DNA of 64,000 nt. Source: an uncultured Flavobacteriales bacterium. GTDB taxonomy: Bacteria; Bacteroidota; Bacteroidia; Flavobacteriales_G; Salibacteraceae. The notes under the pieces are model-generated. The model was given only the letters and a program-made list of their open reading frames with translations. It searched no databases and was not told the origin of the DNA. Below, one piece after another: positions 33,025 through 43,895 of this stretch. Location: NCBI GenBank assembly GCA_937899835.1, contig CALCCE010000150.1, positions 1 through 64,000 of the forward strand. The letters run 5' to 3'. A program made the position numbers and the translations under genes. Position 1 is the stretch's first letter. Every line of letters starts with the position of its first letter.

Positions 33025-35988
33025 TTAATAGTCAAGAGGAACGTAAATCTCTACACGGGTGCCAAGTGGTTCTCCGTACTTATCTTCCAGGTCCACGACT
33101 TTTACACTCAATGAACTGTTTCTGGTGGCATTTAAGATTTTGAGACGTTCTTCGGTAATATTCATTCCTGATGATTTGTGAAAAGGGGAGTGTTTGCTTT
33201 TTAGAGCTAATGCCTTTTTTCTGCCAATGCCGTTATCGGTTACGCTGCATACCAATAATTGATCTCTACGATCGATTTTGAGTTCTAGTTTGCCACTGCG
33301 ATCAGGTCGGTTCATGATGCCGTGCCACAAAGCATTTTCGAGGTAGGGCTGGATGAGCATGGGCGGTATTTCAGTGTCTTCAGTATCGATGTCCATGCCA
33401 ATTTTAATGATGTATTCAAATTTGCCTTCAAATCGTAGGCTTTCCAAGTCAAGGTAGAGTTGTAAGGTCTCGATTTCCTCAGACAAGGTTATGGCCGATT
33501 CTTTTGAATTGTTGAGGATTTTTCGCATCAATTTGGCGAATTTGGATGTGCTCTGGATGGCCTGCAAACGATCGTTGGCAGAGATTAACTGCTGAATGGA
33601 ATTGAGTGCATTGAAGATGAAGTGTGGGGTCATTTGAGACCGCAAAGCTTTCTGTTCCGAAATCAGAGTTCTCCTTAATAAGTTGGTTTGCATTTTCAGG
33701 GTGCGGTAGCGGAAATAAAAAACAAACCAAATGATGCTAATGACGGCTCCGATGGCAATAAAAATGAACCACCATGTTCGGTAAAATGGTGGAGAGATCG
33801 TGAAACTGACTTTCGCAGGAAGGTCACTCCACTTGCCGCTATTGTTCATGGCATATACCGTGAACTGATAAAACCCGGGTGGTAGGGTAGTATAATTGAC
33901 CGATTGGTCTTTGGTGATCCTCCATTCTCCGGGTTCATCATCCAAGCCATCCATTTTATATCGGTACAACAGTTGACCCGCGTTGTTGAAACTGATGCCT
34001 ACAAAATCGATGGTAATGAAGTTTTTGTTGTAGGCTAAGTCATACTGCTCCTTTATGAGTGTATCCTTTTCCCTAATCCTGATGTTTTGAATGTAGATTG
34101 GAGGAGGGGTATTGTTCATTTTTACTTTTTGCTGGTCAAAGAGGGTGATGCCTTTTGGGGTTGCTACCCACACCTTTTTTTCAGCTACAAAGACTTGCTT
34201 GATTTCATTGAAAATAAGCCCTTCAATAGTGGTATAATTTCGGATACTGTATTTGGCCTCGCTTTCATCGAAGTCGAAACCTTCAATTTTACTCAAGCCC
34301 TGGTTTGTACCCACCCAGATGTTGTTTAATGAATCGATGTAAAGGTGACTGCAAAGGTTACCGGCAAGTCCATCATCCCGGTCGATGGTTTGAAATCGGT
34401 TGCCTTTTTTTATAATCACTCCTGCTCCTAATGTAGCTAACCAAAGGTTTCCGTCTTGGTCTATGGCCATACTATTCACCCGATTGTTGAAAATTGGGTT
34501 GGTCTTGCCAATTTGTTCGAATTCTTGCCCATTGAAAAACCACAGCCCATCCAGGCAACCTAACCAAACTTTGCCTGGAGATTCTTCCAGCACTGAAATG
34601 GTTCGTTTTTTAAAGTTGTCAACTTGCGATTGGTATACTATGTTACCCTCGCGCCATTTTTTTAAACCTTTTCGAAATCCTAACCAATGGCCTCCATCGA
34701 AAGATTCACTTATGCTAATATTTCCCTGAATGGGGTGAATTGAGATTTCTCCTTCTGAGGATATGGTTAATAAGTTACTGTCCGATTCTGCCCAAATTGA
34801 TCCGTCAGAAAGGCGGGTCATGTTGAAGATTTTTGTGCCAAATTTTTTAGAACTCACCCGGTAGCCTTTTGTTTTTTCAGGAGTTAGGTGATAGATGTTT
34901 CCGTTGGCTGAGCCTGCCCAAATACCTGATTTGTTGCCAGCTATGGAGGTAAGGGCGTCTTCTTGCAAGCTTAATTGTTGACTGAAAGACAAAAACTCGC
35001 GAGAAGGCAAAAAGAAAACCCCATTGGTAAGGGTCGTAAACCAAAGCCCTCCTTCATTGTCTTCGAAAACATGGGAAACAGATTGATTGGGAAGGTAATT
35101 CGTGATTCGATTCGTGTCTTTAAGTCCATTGGAAAAACAAAAGGCACCGTTATTGACCATTCCTACCCAAAAGTTTCCTTTACTGTCTTCAAATAAGCTG
35201 TGGGTGGTATTGGTGTTGGTTTTATAGTGCCCAATTACTTCTTTGTCATAAATCTGGATTAAGTTTTTTCCAATTCCCATGAGCAATCCGCCATTTCTGA
35301 GAGGAATCGAATACAAGTTGTGGCTACTTTTTCTGGACAGAGAAACGGGCAATTGGATAGAGGTGATACTTTGGCCTTCTTTTACCATCAGGATACCCCT
35401 GTGTTCTGAGCCACTCTCTCTATTTATTCCAAAAGAATTGACCTTGTTGTCGTATTTCTGAATGAATAGTTCACTCCTTTTTTTCCATTCATCAGGTAGT
35501 TTAATGACGTTTTGATCAGGTGTTATTTTTAATCGCAGTGCTGTATTTGCAAAGCCTAACCAAATCGTGTCTCCCTCATCTACATACATTGAATTGATTA
35601 TCTCCGATCCTGCCATAGACCTCAGCTTTTGGTTGGCGGAATGGGTATAGATATGTTCATTATAATAATAGGATAACTGGCCGGAGAAAGAGTAGAACCA
35701 AATGCGGTTTTTGTAATCCTCGTAGACTCCAAAAATGGTGTTGTCCGCCAAGCCGTTGTTGGTGGTGTAGTTTTTGAACTGGTAGCCGTCAAATCTGCAT
35801 ACGCCTTGATCGGTGGCAAACCACATGAACCCTCGCGAGTCTTGTTTGGCCATGTACACCTCGGAACTAGGAAGGCCATCTTCTACCGTGAAATTTTTGA
35901 AAAGGGGACGCTGGCTCTTACTTGCTATTCCAAATAAAAGAAGCCATCCTAATAGGATATATTTTAATAGGCAATTAATGCTAAACAA
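33025..35988 (-). CDS. Two-component sensor kinase with periplasmic propeller domain
   Basis: This 987-residue protein has a signal/anchor helix (residues 8-24), about 650 residues of regulator-propeller repeats (for example KQDSRGFMWFATDQGVCRFDGYQF and IDSLNNIWVGTNQGLSKIEGFDF), a Y_Y_Y domain ending near residue 730, a transmembrane helix near 740-760 (WWFIFIAIGAVISIIWFVFY) and a LytS/YehU-type kinase with H789 in MTPHFIFNALNSIQQ. The ATPase side shows LIQPYLENALWHGI and VTDNGIGRKKA. It senses an outside signal and phosphorylates the adjacent LytTR protein. The start is a TTG at 35988; no ATG keeps the signal helix. Confidence 0.93.
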   Translation of the reverse strand: MFSINCLLKYILLGWLLLFGIASKSQRPLFKNFTVEDGLPSSEVYMAKQDSRGFMWFATDQGVCRFDGYQFKNYTTNNGLADNTIFGVYEDYKNRIWFYSFSGQLSYYYNEHIYTHSANQKLRSMAGSEIINSMYVDEGDTIWLGFANTALRLKITPDQNVIKLPDEWKKRSELFIQKYDNKVNSFGINRESGSEHRGILMVKEGQSITSIQLPVSLSRKSSHNLYSIPLRNGGLLMGIGKNLIQIYDKEVIGHYKTNTNTTHSLFEDSKGNFWVGMVNNGAFCFSNGLKDTNRITNYLPNQSVSHVFEDNEGGLWFTTLTNGVFFLPSREFLSFSQQLSLQEDALTSIAGNKSGIWAGSANGNIYHLTPEKTKGYRVSSKKFGTKIFNMTRLSDGSIWAESDSNLLTISSEGEISIHPIQGNISISESFDGGHWLGFRKGLKKWREGNIVYQSQVDNFKKRTISVLEESPGKVWLGCLDGLWFFNGQEFEQIGKTNPIFNNRVNSMAIDQDGNLWLATLGAGVIIKKGNRFQTIDRDDGLAGNLCSHLYIDSLNNIWVGTNQGLSKIEGFDFDESEAKYSIRNYTTIEGLIFNEIKQVFVAEKKVWVATPKGITLFDQQKVKMNNTPPPIYIQNIRIREKDTLIKEQYDLAYNKNFITIDFVGISFNNAGQLLYRYKMDGLDDEPGEWRITKDQSVNYTTLPPGFYQFTVYAMNNSGKWSDLPAKVSFTISPPFYRTWWFIFIAIGAVISIIWFVFYFRYRTLKMQTNLLRRTLISEQKALRSQMTPHFIFNALNSIQQLISANDRLQAIQSTSKFAKLMRKILNNSKESAITLSEEIETLQLYLDLESLRFEGKFEYIIKIGMDIDTEDTEIPPMLIQPYLENALWHGIMNRPDRSGKLELKIDRRDQLLVCSVTDNGIGRKKALALKSKHSPFHKSSGMNITEERLKILNATRNSSLSVKVVDLEDKYGEPLGTRVEIYVPLDY

Positions 35989-36218
35989 AGAAGTATTGCT
36001 GGGTTAGGGGTTTTATCAGTAAAAGCAAAGAAGCAGTAACTTACTACTTTACTTAAATCAAAACTACAAAAAAGCACCCACTGAAACGTTTACTGAGTCA
36101 TTTATCTGTAGGATTTAATAGTAAAAGTTGGTATAATTTACGTATTAATACGGTGGTTTTTCGGTTGTTGGATAAAAGATAAAATTGGAATAAATTTACC
36201 CGAAAGGAAGTAATAAAT

Positions 36219-37334
36219 TTGGGTGTGGGAGAGAAAGAAAAATTGAAGTATCGTATTGGTGTAACTCTATTGGAGGGGGTAGGTCCAATTTTAGCTAAAA
36301 AATTGATTGCATACTGCGGAGGTGCAGAGGCTGTTTTCCTTGAAAAGTCCAAGCACCTAATGTTGATCCCTGGCATTGGTCCCAAGTTAGCCAAGTCTAT
36401 TAGTAACCAACAAGTTTTGCACCGGGCAGATCGGGAATTGTCTTTCATCGATCGAAATAAGGTTCATGTATCTTATTATTTGGACAAAAATTATCCGGGG
36501 CGATTGAAAAATTGTGAGGATAGTCCAATACTGCTGTATGTTTCCGGTGATATTAATTTAAACCATTCAAGAACCATTAGTGTAGTTGGTACTCGTAACG
36601 CTTCTAATTATGGTAAGGGCTGGGTTAGTTCTTTTCTGGAAGAAATAAAGCCTTACGCTCCAATCGTCCTTAGTGGCCTGGCCTATGGAATTGATATTTG
36701 TGCTCACAGAGAGTCATTGAAATTCAATCTTCCTACAGGGGCGGTCCTTGCACATGGTTTAGATCGAATCTATCCAATGGCACATAAAAATGTTGCCCGC
36801 CAAATGATGAAAGAAGGTGGTGCTTTGATTACGGAGTTTCTCAGTGAGACCCAACCCGATCGAGAAAACTTTCCAAGAAGAAACAGGATTGTTGCTGGCC
36901 TTTCCGATGCGGTTTTAGTAGTTGAATCTGATGAAAGAGGTGGTGCAATTATCACTGCTGATCTCGCTAATTCATATCACCGGGATGTATTTGCCGTGCC
37001 AGGGCCTATTGAATCTTCTACTTCCAGGGGCTGCAATAAGCTCATTAAAAGCAATCGCGCCTCACTTATCGAATGCGCTAAAGATATTGAGTACATAATG
37101 GGTTGGGAGCCTCTAAAAGAAAGTGTCCAACCTGTGCAGCAACAGACCTTATTTCATCTTTCACCTGAGGAAAAATCTGTTGTTGCTATTCTTCAAAAAA
37201 TAGGGAATAGTGCAGTGGATCAACTAGTAGCACTTGCCAAAATGCCTGCGGGGCAAGTGAATCAGGTCTTATTGCAGCTTGAGTGTTCCGGTGTGGTGCG
37301 ATCGCTTCCAGGTCGTCAATTCTCCCTGAAATAG
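36219..37334 (+). CDS. dprA: DNA-processing protein DprA
   Basis: DprA binds incoming single-stranded DNA and loads RecA in natural transformation. The 371-residue protein has the N-terminal helix-hairpin-helix (LEGVGPILAKKLIAYCGG and IPGIGPKLAKS), the Rossmann core with VVGTRNASNYGKGWV, IVLSGLAYGIDICAHRESL and NFPRRNRIVAGLSDAVLVVES, and a C-terminal winged-helix domain (about 310-371). The first codon is a TTG at 36219 (GTG at 36225 is the alternative); both stand in or next to a TAAATTTG box at 36214-36221, so the true start is unsettled. Its codon use looks more AT-rich than that of its neighbours. Confidence 0.92.
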   Translation: MGVGEKEKLKYRIGVTLLEGVGPILAKKLIAYCGGAEAVFLEKSKHLMLIPGIGPKLAKSISNQQVLHRADRELSFIDRNKVHVSYYLDKNYPGRLKNCEDSPILLYVSGDINLNHSRTISVVGTRNASNYGKGWVSSFLEEIKPYAPIVLSGLAYGIDICAHRESLKFNLPTGAVLAHGLDRIYPMAHKNVARQMMKEGGALITEFLSETQPDRENFPRRNRIVAGLSDAVLVVESDERGGAIITADLANSYHRDVFAVPGPIESSTSRGCNKLIKSNRASLIECAKDIEYIMGWEPLKESVQPVQQQTLFHLSPEEKSVVAILQKIGNSAVDQLVALAKMPAGQVNQVLLQLECSGVVRSLPGRQFSLK

Positions 37335-37390
37335 TGCTTTCTTAAAGGTTACTTTATTTTCACCAACGCTTTCTTTTGTCTATGGTATGA

Positions 37391-37411
37391 CAGTATTGTA
37401 TTACAGTACTG
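37391..37411. repeat. Repeat upstream of gdhA, possible regulator site
   Basis: CAGTATTG (37391-37398) and CAGTACTG (37404-37411) repeat at a 13-base period, and CAGTA...TACTG also pair as an inverted repeat across the element. It lies 30 bases before the -7 box, where an activator or repressor could bind. Confidence 0.4.
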
Positions 37412-37416
37412 CATGA

Positions 37417-38853
<1,437 letters not shown>

Positions 38854-38880
38854 ATCAACTTGTCATCATTCTATTAATAA

Positions 38881-38904
38881 AAGGGGCTGAATGGCCCCTT
38901 TTTT
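38881..38904 (+). terminator. Terminator after gdhA
   Basis: Seven-base stem AAGGGGC / GCCCCTT (38881-38887 and 38894-38900), six-base loop and six T in total. Confidence 0.9.
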
Positions 38905-38942
38905 CATGCTCAATTTCAGAGGTCCGCTTGTTGGCTATGGTC

Positions 38943-38950
38943 TATATTTG
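38943..38950 (+). promoter_or_regulatory. -7 promoter box upstream of kbl
   Basis: TATATTTG, an exact TAnnTTTG match, 25 bases before the ATG at 38976. It lies in the extended frame that begins at 38928, which supports the shorter start. Confidence 0.5.
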
Positions 38951-38975
38951 TGGAACTCAATTCAAACTAAACTGT

Positions 38976-40163
38976 ATGTACGGAAATATCCAATCACACT
39001 TACAGCAAGAACTGACCGATATTAAATCGGCAGGGCTATTTAAAGAAGAACGAATCATCACTGGCCCACAAGCAGCTGCCATCACCGTAGGGAATGGACA
39101 AGACGTGCTAAACTTCTGTGCCAATAACTACTTAGGGCTTTCATCACATCCCAAGGTCGTTCAGGCGGCTAAAGATGCGTTGGATACTCATGGCTACGGA
39201 ATGTCTTCTGTTCGATTTATTTGTGGTACCCAGGATTTACATAAGGACCTGGAGTCAAAGATTGCATCGTTTTACGGAACTGATGATACCATTTTATATG
39301 CAGCCTGCTTTGACGCTAATGGTGGAGTGTTCGAGCCATTGTTCACTGCAGAGGATGCCATCATTTCTGATGCACTTAACCACGCCAGCATAATAGACGG
39401 TGTGAGGTTGTGTAAGGCCAAACGGTACCGATATGCTCACAGTGATATGTCTGAGTTGGAAAACTGCCTGAAGGATGCCCAGGAACAGCGCTTTAGGATC
39501 ATCGTGACTGACGGTGTTTTCAGCATGGATGGAGATGTAGCCAAACTGGATGCCATTTGTGATTTGGCAGATAAGTATGATGCTTTGGTGATGATCGATG
39601 AGTGCCACTCAGCTGGTTTTCTTGGTAAAACCGGACGCGGAACTCCTGAGCATTGTGGAGTCATGGGACGTGTAGATATTATTACAGGAACCTTTGGCAA
39701 GGCTCTGGGCGGTTCGATGGGTGGGTATACCACCGGACGCAAGGAGGTTATTGAAATGCTGCGCCAACGTTCTCGGCCTTATCTTTTTTCCAATTCTTTA
39801 GCACCGTCAATTGTTGGTGCTGCCAATGCAGTGTTTGACATCTTAAGTGAGACCACTGAACTTCGAGATAAATTGGAAGCCAATACCAATTACTTTAAAA
39901 AAGGCGTGCTTGAGGCTGGTTTTGACATTAAGGAGGGTGATTCCCCTATTGTTCCGATTATGCTTTATGATGCAAAGCTTTCTCAAGATTTTGCTGACAA
40001 ATTGCTGGAAGAGGGTATTTACGTTATTGGATTCTTTTACCCGGTAGTTCCAAAGGGAAAGGCGCGTATTCGGGTACAGCTATCGGCTGCACATGAACAA
40101 GAGCATCTTGATAAAGCAATTGAAGCTTTTAAGAAGGTTGGAAAAGAGCTTGGTGTGATTTAA
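38976..40163 (+). CDS. kbl: Glycine C-acetyltransferase (2-amino-3-ketobutyrate CoA ligase)
   Basis: This PLP enzyme splits 2-amino-3-ketobutyrate with CoA to glycine and acetyl-CoA. The 395-residue protein shows [31 protein letters not shown], the PLP region [13 protein letters not shown] and the Schiff-base lysine K242 in [14 protein letters not shown]. The substrate is produced by the SDR threonine dehydrogenase at 6.5 kb, so the two together degrade threonine to glycine. The ATG at 38976 (MYGNIQ) is the normal family start; the frame to 38928 includes the promoter box. Confidence 0.95.
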   Translation: MYGNIQSHLQQELTDIKSAGLFKEERIITGPQAAAITVGNGQDVLNFCANNYLGLSSHPKVVQAAKDALDTHGYGMSSVRFICGTQDLHKDLESKIASFYGTDDTILYAACFDANGGVFEPLFTAEDAIISDALNHASIIDGVRLCKAKRYRYAHSDMSELENCLKDAQEQRFRIIVTDGVFSMDGDVAKLDAICDLADKYDALVMIDECHSAGFLGKTGRGTPEHCGVMGRVDIITGTFGKALGGSMGGYTTGRKEVIEMLRQRSRPYLFSNSLAPSIVGAANAVFDILSETTELRDKLEANTNYFKKGVLEAGFDIKEGDSPIVPIMLYDAKLSQDFADKLLEEGIYVIGFFYPVVPKGKARIRVQLSAAHEQEHLDKAIEAFKKVGKELGVI

Positions 40164-40190
40164 GCTGACAAATGACTTTTTTATGAATTG

Positions 40191-40220
40191 AAGTCGAATC
40201 TGAAAAGGTTCGACTTTTTC
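40191..40220 (+). terminator. Terminator after kbl
   Basis: Eight-base stem AAGTCGAA / TTCGACTT (40191-40198 and 40209-40216), ten-base loop and a T-rich tail. Confidence 0.88.
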
Positions 40221-40309
40221 TTTCAACGTCTATTTCAGGAGGGCACTTGCAAGTGACCTATTCTCAGTTGTTTTACCAGCTTTTCAACAAAGAAATGAAC
40301 AATTAACTG

Positions 40310-40340
40310 TTGTTCAATCCGAAGAAGAGTATTAACTTCG
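40310..40340 (+). promoter_or_regulatory. Promoter of the rplM operon
   Basis: TTG (40310-40312), a 20-base spacer and TAACTTCG followed by C (40333-40340). The -7 box differs from TAnnTTTG by one base, and the same variant type (TTCG) precedes tRNA-Ser, so both translation genes may share it. Confidence 0.7.
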
Positions 40341-40392
40341 CACCCCCTTTTGAAGGGATGTTCTATTCAATCAACTCGAAAAGTCAATTAGA
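40341..40392 (+). promoter_or_regulatory. rplM leader with hairpin and short overlapping ORF
   Basis: The leader holds the hairpin CCCTT-TTG-AAGGG (40345-40357) and a 15-codon frame (ATG at 40358 to TAA at 40405) that overlaps the rplM GTG in another frame. An L13 leader motif has been described for Bacteroidia; whether this matches needs a covariance search. Confidence 0.45.
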
Positions 40393-40848
40393 GTGGACTC
40401 TTTAAGTTATAAAACGATTTCTGCCAACGCTGCTACCGCTGACAAAAAGTGGGTTGTGGTAGATGTTGACGGTATGGTCTTGGGCCGCGCTGCTTCCCGA
40501 ATTGCTTTTGCCCTTCGTGGAAAGCACAAAACCAATTACACTCCACACGTTGATTGTGGAGACAACGTAGTCGTGCTGAATGCCGAGAAGGTTCAATTGA
40601 CCGGTACCAAGTGGGATAACAAAGAGTATATCCGTCACACTGGATATCCAGGTGGGCAACGTGTACGTACCGCTAAAGAACTGTTGGAGCATCGGCCCAT
40701 CGCAGTGGTGGAAAATGCCGTTCGCGGTATGCTTCCTAAAAATCGCTTGGGTCGTGAGTTGTTCCGCAACCTCTACGTATATACTGGGAATGAGCACCCA
40801 CACCAAGGACAAAATCCTACAGCAATCAACCTTAACGATATTAAGTAA
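40393..40848 (+). CDS. rplM: Ribosomal protein L13 (uL13)
   Basis: L13 is an early-assembly protein of the large ribosomal subunit. The 151-residue protein has KKWVVVDVDGMVLGRAASRIAFALRGK, YTPHVDCGDNVVVLNAEKV and AVRGMLPKNRLGRELFRNLYVY, all characteristic. The start is a GTG (40393), which fits the usual Bacteroidota N-terminus MDTLSYKT; no ATG lies near. rpsI begins two bases after the stop. Expression probably starts at the promoter at 40310-40340 and may be controlled in the leader. Confidence 0.97.
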   Translation: MDSLSYKTISANAATADKKWVVVDVDGMVLGRAASRIAFALRGKHKTNYTPHVDCGDNVVVLNAEKVQLTGTKWDNKEYIRHTGYPGGQRVRTAKELLEHRPIAVVENAVRGMLPKNRLGRELFRNLYVYTGNEHPHQGQNPTAINLNDIK

Positions 40849-40850
40849 GC

Positions 40851-41237
40851 ATGGAAGTCGTTAATACTTTAGGGCGCAGAAAAAAGTCCATCGCCCGGAT
40901 TTACATGTCCAAAGGAAATGGAACCATCACTGTGAATGGTCGAGCCTTTGATGCTTATTTTACCACCGATATTCTTCGGAATAAAATCAAAATGCCCTTT
41001 GAGGTTACTGAAACCCTTGAGCAGTATGACATCAAGGCCAATATCTATGGTGGTGGAATTGCTGGTCAGGCAGGAGCACTCCAATTGGCTATTGCCCGGG
41101 CTTTGGTAAAAGAAAGTGAAGACTTTCGTGCTGTTATGAAACCTCACGCTTTGCTTACTCGTGATCCACGTATGGTAGAGCGTAAGAAGTTTGGACAGAA
41201 GAAAGCTCGTAAGAAATTCCAGTTCTCGAAACGTTAA
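40851..41237 (+). CDS. rpsI: Ribosomal protein S9 (uS9)
   Basis: S9 belongs to the small-subunit head, where its C-terminal tail reaches the P-site tRNA. The 128-residue protein has TLGRRKKSIARIYMSKGNGTI at the start, GQAGALQLAIARAL in the middle and the basic tail KKFGQKKARKKFQFSKR ending in the conserved Lys-Arg. It is coupled to rplM (two-base gap). Confidence 0.97.
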   Translation: MEVVNTLGRRKKSIARIYMSKGNGTITVNGRAFDAYFTTDILRNKIKMPFEVTETLEQYDIKANIYGGGIAGQAGALQLAIARALVKESEDFRAVMKPHALLTRDPRMVERKKFGQKKARKKFQFSKR

Positions 41238-41265
41238 TCTATCCGGAAGTTTAGTATCTAAATTG

Positions 41266-41296
41266 TCAGGACTTTGGTTCGCCCCAAACTACCTGA
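41266..41296 (+). promoter_or_regulatory. Stem-loop in the rpsB leader
   Basis: TCAGG (41266-41270) pairs CCTGA (41292-41296), and inside it TTTGG (41273-41277) pairs CCAAA (41284-41288) with loop TTCGCC; an internal loop separates the two stems. It ends 33 bases before the rpsB ATG. S2 controls its own operon in other bacteria, so a regulatory role is plausible. Confidence 0.4.
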
Positions 41297-41329
41297 GAAT
41301 TGCTAAATCAGAAGGTAAACCAATCCGAT

Positions 41330-42133
41330 ATGAGTAAAGTAAGCTACGAGGAACTCCTCGAGGCCGGTGTACACTTCGGCCACTTGACCCGCAAATGGGA
41401 TCCTAAAATGGCTCCATACATCTTTATGGAGCGTAATGGCATTCACATTATTGACCTTCACAAGACCATCGGTAAAATCGATGAGTCTACCAGTGCACTT
41501 CGCCAAATTGCAAAATCTGGTAAAAAGGTGCTCTTTGTTGCTACTAAAAAGCAAGCCAAAGACATCGTTGCTGAAAAGATTAAGCGCACCGGTATGCCCT
41601 ACGTTACAGAACGTTGGCCAGGAGGAATGTTGACCAATTTTGCCACCATCCGTAAGGCGATTCGCAAAATGGCTAACATTGATAAAATGGAAGCTGATGG
41701 TACGCTGAAAAATGTTTCGAAACGTGAGCGTCTGCAAATTTCGCGTCAGCGTGCAAAGCTTGAGAAAAACCTCGGAAGTATTTCTGATCTTACACGCTTG
41801 CCAGCGGCTCTTTTTATCGTTGATATCAAAAAAGAGCACATTGCAGTTAATGAAGCACGGAAACTGAACATCCCCACGTTTGCGATTGTAGATACCAACT
41901 CCAATCCCAATCTGGTTGACTTCCCTATTCCTGCTAATGACGATGCTTCTAAGTCCATTGAAAAAATCATTGATTTGATGGCCAGTGCAATCCAGGAAGG
42001 TTTGGATGAACGCAGAGCTGACCGTGAGCGTCAACAAGCAGAAGCAGAAGCGGCTAAAGCTAAAGCTGCAGCTGCTGAGGCGGCCAAAGAATCAGAGAAG
42101 GAAGCTGTTTCTTCAGAAGAAAAAGAAGGCTAA
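41330..42133 (+). CDS. rpsB: Ribosomal protein S2 (uS2)
   Basis: S2 is added late to the small subunit. The 267-residue protein has LLEAGVHFGHLTRKWDPKMAPYIF, IDLHKTIGKIDES, VTERWPGGMLTNFATIRK and IPTFAIVDTNSNPNLVDFPIPANDD. The C-terminal 40 residues form an Ala/Glu/Lys-rich helix tail (QQAEAEAAKAKAAAAEAAKE), longer than in E. coli. The ATG at 41330 is used; a longer frame to 41300 would enter the leader. It is followed by tsf after 42 bases. Confidence 0.97.
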   Translation: MSKVSYEELLEAGVHFGHLTRKWDPKMAPYIFMERNGIHIIDLHKTIGKIDESTSALRQIAKSGKKVLFVATKKQAKDIVAEKIKRTGMPYVTERWPGGMLTNFATIRKAIRKMANIDKMEADGTLKNVSKRERLQISRQRAKLEKNLGSISDLTRLPAALFIVDIKKEHIAVNEARKLNIPTFAIVDTNSNPNLVDFPIPANDDASKSIEKIIDLMASAIQEGLDERRADRERQQAEAEAAKAKAAAAEAAKESEKEAVSSEEKEG

Positions 42134-42175
42134 CCACTACCGGTTAGAACTAACGAATCTCAAAAACATTTTACA

Positions 42176-43015
42176 ATGACCAAGATCACTGCGGCAGAGG
42201 TCAATAAGCTACGGAAGCAGACTGGCCTCGGTATGATGGATTGCAAAAAAGCTTTGGTAGAAGCCGAAGGTGACTTCGACAAGGCAATTGAAATCCTGCG
42301 TAAAAAAGGTCAAAAGGTAGCAGCCAAGCGGGGAGACCGTGATGCTAACCAAGGCCTGGTAATTGCCAAAACAAATGGCGATGGCAACAAAGGTATTATC
42401 GTAGTTGTGAACTGCGAAACTGACTTTGTAGCTAAGAACAACGAATTCGTTGACTTTGCGAATAGCATTGCTGATGTTGCGCTCAATAGTTCTGCGAATA
42501 ACGTAGACGAGTTGAAAAGCACTTCCTATGACGGGAATGGCACTTCAGTAGGTGAAGCGCTCACTGATCAGATTGCAAAAACTGGCGAAAAAGTTGACGT
42601 TTCCGATTTTAGCGTTGTGGAGGCTGCAACTGTTGTAGCTTACAACCACCCTGGAAACCAAGTCGCTTCTGTTGTTGGTTTGAACCAAGAAGGTGAAGGT
42701 GCTGGATCAGCAGGCAAGGATGTAGCAATGCAAGCCGCTGCCATGGCTCCGGTCGCAGTCGATGAAAATGGTGTTGCCAAAGAGGTAATCGATAAAGAAA
42801 TGGAAATCGGTCGCGAGCAGGCACGTGAAGAAGGCAAACCAGAGAACATTCTCGATAAGATTGCTCAAGGTAAAGTGAAAAAGTTTTTGAAAGAAAACAC
42901 TTTGCTCAATCAAGCATTCATCAAAGACAACAAACAATCGGTTGCTCAATACCTAAAAGGGGTCGACAACGATTTGACGGTTACTGACTTCAAGCGTTAT
43001 GCTTTAGGACAGTAA
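42176..43015 (+). CDS. tsf: Elongation factor Ts
   Basis: EF-Ts exchanges GDP for GTP on EF-Tu. The 279-residue protein has the N-terminal UBA-like domain (VNKLRKQTGLGMMDCKKALVEAEGDFDKAIEILRKKG), the NCETDFVAKN motif, and the core with dimerisation segment. The C-terminus (TLLNQAFIKDNKQSVAQYLK) is the standard ending. It follows rpsB, as in most bacteria, and is closed by a strong terminator at 43036-43066. Confidence 0.97.
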   Translation: MTKITAAEVNKLRKQTGLGMMDCKKALVEAEGDFDKAIEILRKKGQKVAAKRGDRDANQGLVIAKTNGDGNKGIIVVVNCETDFVAKNNEFVDFANSIADVALNSSANNVDELKSTSYDGNGTSVGEALTDQIAKTGEKVDVSDFSVVEAATVVAYNHPGNQVASVVGLNQEGEGAGSAGKDVAMQAAAMAPVAVDENGVAKEVIDKEMEIGREQAREEGKPENILDKIAQGKVKKFLKENTLLNQAFIKDNKQSVAQYLKGVDNDLTVTDFKRYALGQ

Positions 43016-43035
43016 GTTCCACAATATTTAAAAGA

Positions 43036-43066
43036 AAGAGAGATGGTTACCATCTCTCTTTTTTTT
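43036..43066 (+). terminator. Terminator after tsf
   Basis: Perfect 11-base stem AAGAGAGATGG / CCATCTCTCTT (43036-43046 and 43050-43060) with a three-base loop and eight T. Confidence 0.95.
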
Positions 43067-43094
43067 ACCTTTTTCTCCCAAACAACAAGCAAAA

Positions 43095-43808
43095 ATGAAG
43101 TATAAGCGGATATTGTTGAAATTGAGTGGTGAGGCCCTAATGGGAAAAAAGCAATTTGGAATTGATAATGATCGCCTCGGACAGTATGCTTCGGAGATTA
43201 AAACCCTGGTAGACAGCAACGTAGAGTTGGCCATCGTAATTGGAGGTGGTAACATTTTTCGCGGAGTTCAAGCTGCCGAAGGAGGCATGGATCGCGTGCA
43301 GGGAGATTATATGGGGATGTTGGCCACCATGATCAACAGCCTTTCGCTACAATCTGCATTGGAGTCTTTGGGTATCAAAACCCGCTTGCAATCGGCGATT
43401 AAAATGGAGGCTATCGCAGAGCCTTTTATTCGTAGAAAGGCCATCCGACACTTAGAAAAAGGTCGTGTAGTAATATTCGGTGCTGGTACTGGAAACCCAT
43501 ACTTTACCACCGATACCGCTGCCTCTTTACGTGCAGTTGAAATTGAGGCTGACGTCATCTTGAAAGGCACCAGAGTGGATGGTGTTTATTCTGCTGATCC
43601 CGAAAAAGACGTAAATGCAGTTCGCTACGATAGGGTAACCTTTGATCAGGTTTACAAGCAAGGTTTGCATGTGATGGACATGACGGCCATTACCTTATGC
43701 AATGAAAATAAGCTTCCGATTATCGTCTTTGATATGAACCAGGAAGGTAATTTGCAAAGGGTTGTTGCCGGTGAGTCGGTTGGTACTTTAGTAGATTTGG
43801 GAGTTTAA
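43095..43808 (+). CDS. pyrH: Uridylate kinase (UMP kinase)
   Basis: PyrH phosphorylates UMP to UDP. The 237-residue protein of the amino-acid-kinase fold has [61 protein letters not shown] and [15 protein letters not shown]. It uses the ATG at 43095, 28 bases after the terminator of tsf, so it must have its own start of transcription or depend on readthrough. frr follows 87 bases later on the same strand. Confidence 0.97.
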   Translation: MKYKRILLKLSGEALMGKKQFGIDNDRLGQYASEIKTLVDSNVELAIVIGGGNIFRGVQAAEGGMDRVQGDYMGMLATMINSLSLQSALESLGIKTRLQSAIKMEAIAEPFIRRKAIRHLEKGRVVIFGAGTGNPYFTTDTAASLRAVEIEADVILKGTRVDGVYSADPEKDVNAVRYDRVTFDQVYKQGLHVMDMTAITLCNENKLPIIVFDMNQEGNLQRVVAGESVGTLVDLGV

Positions 43809-43895
43809 CTTTCAACTCAAAAGAACTAGCAAAGCCGCTTCAATCTAATTTTTATTTTCTTTGTAGACTTTTCATCAACTAATATATAGGCGGGA

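Noticed and set aside
36214-36221. TAAATTTG as the dprA promoter
   Set aside because: It overlaps the proposed TTG start codon and lies three bases before the GTG alternative, so it cannot be a normal promoter for the gene unless the start is elsewhere.
41303-42037. A 244-codon minus-strand frame
   Set aside because: It is the antisense shadow of rpsB.
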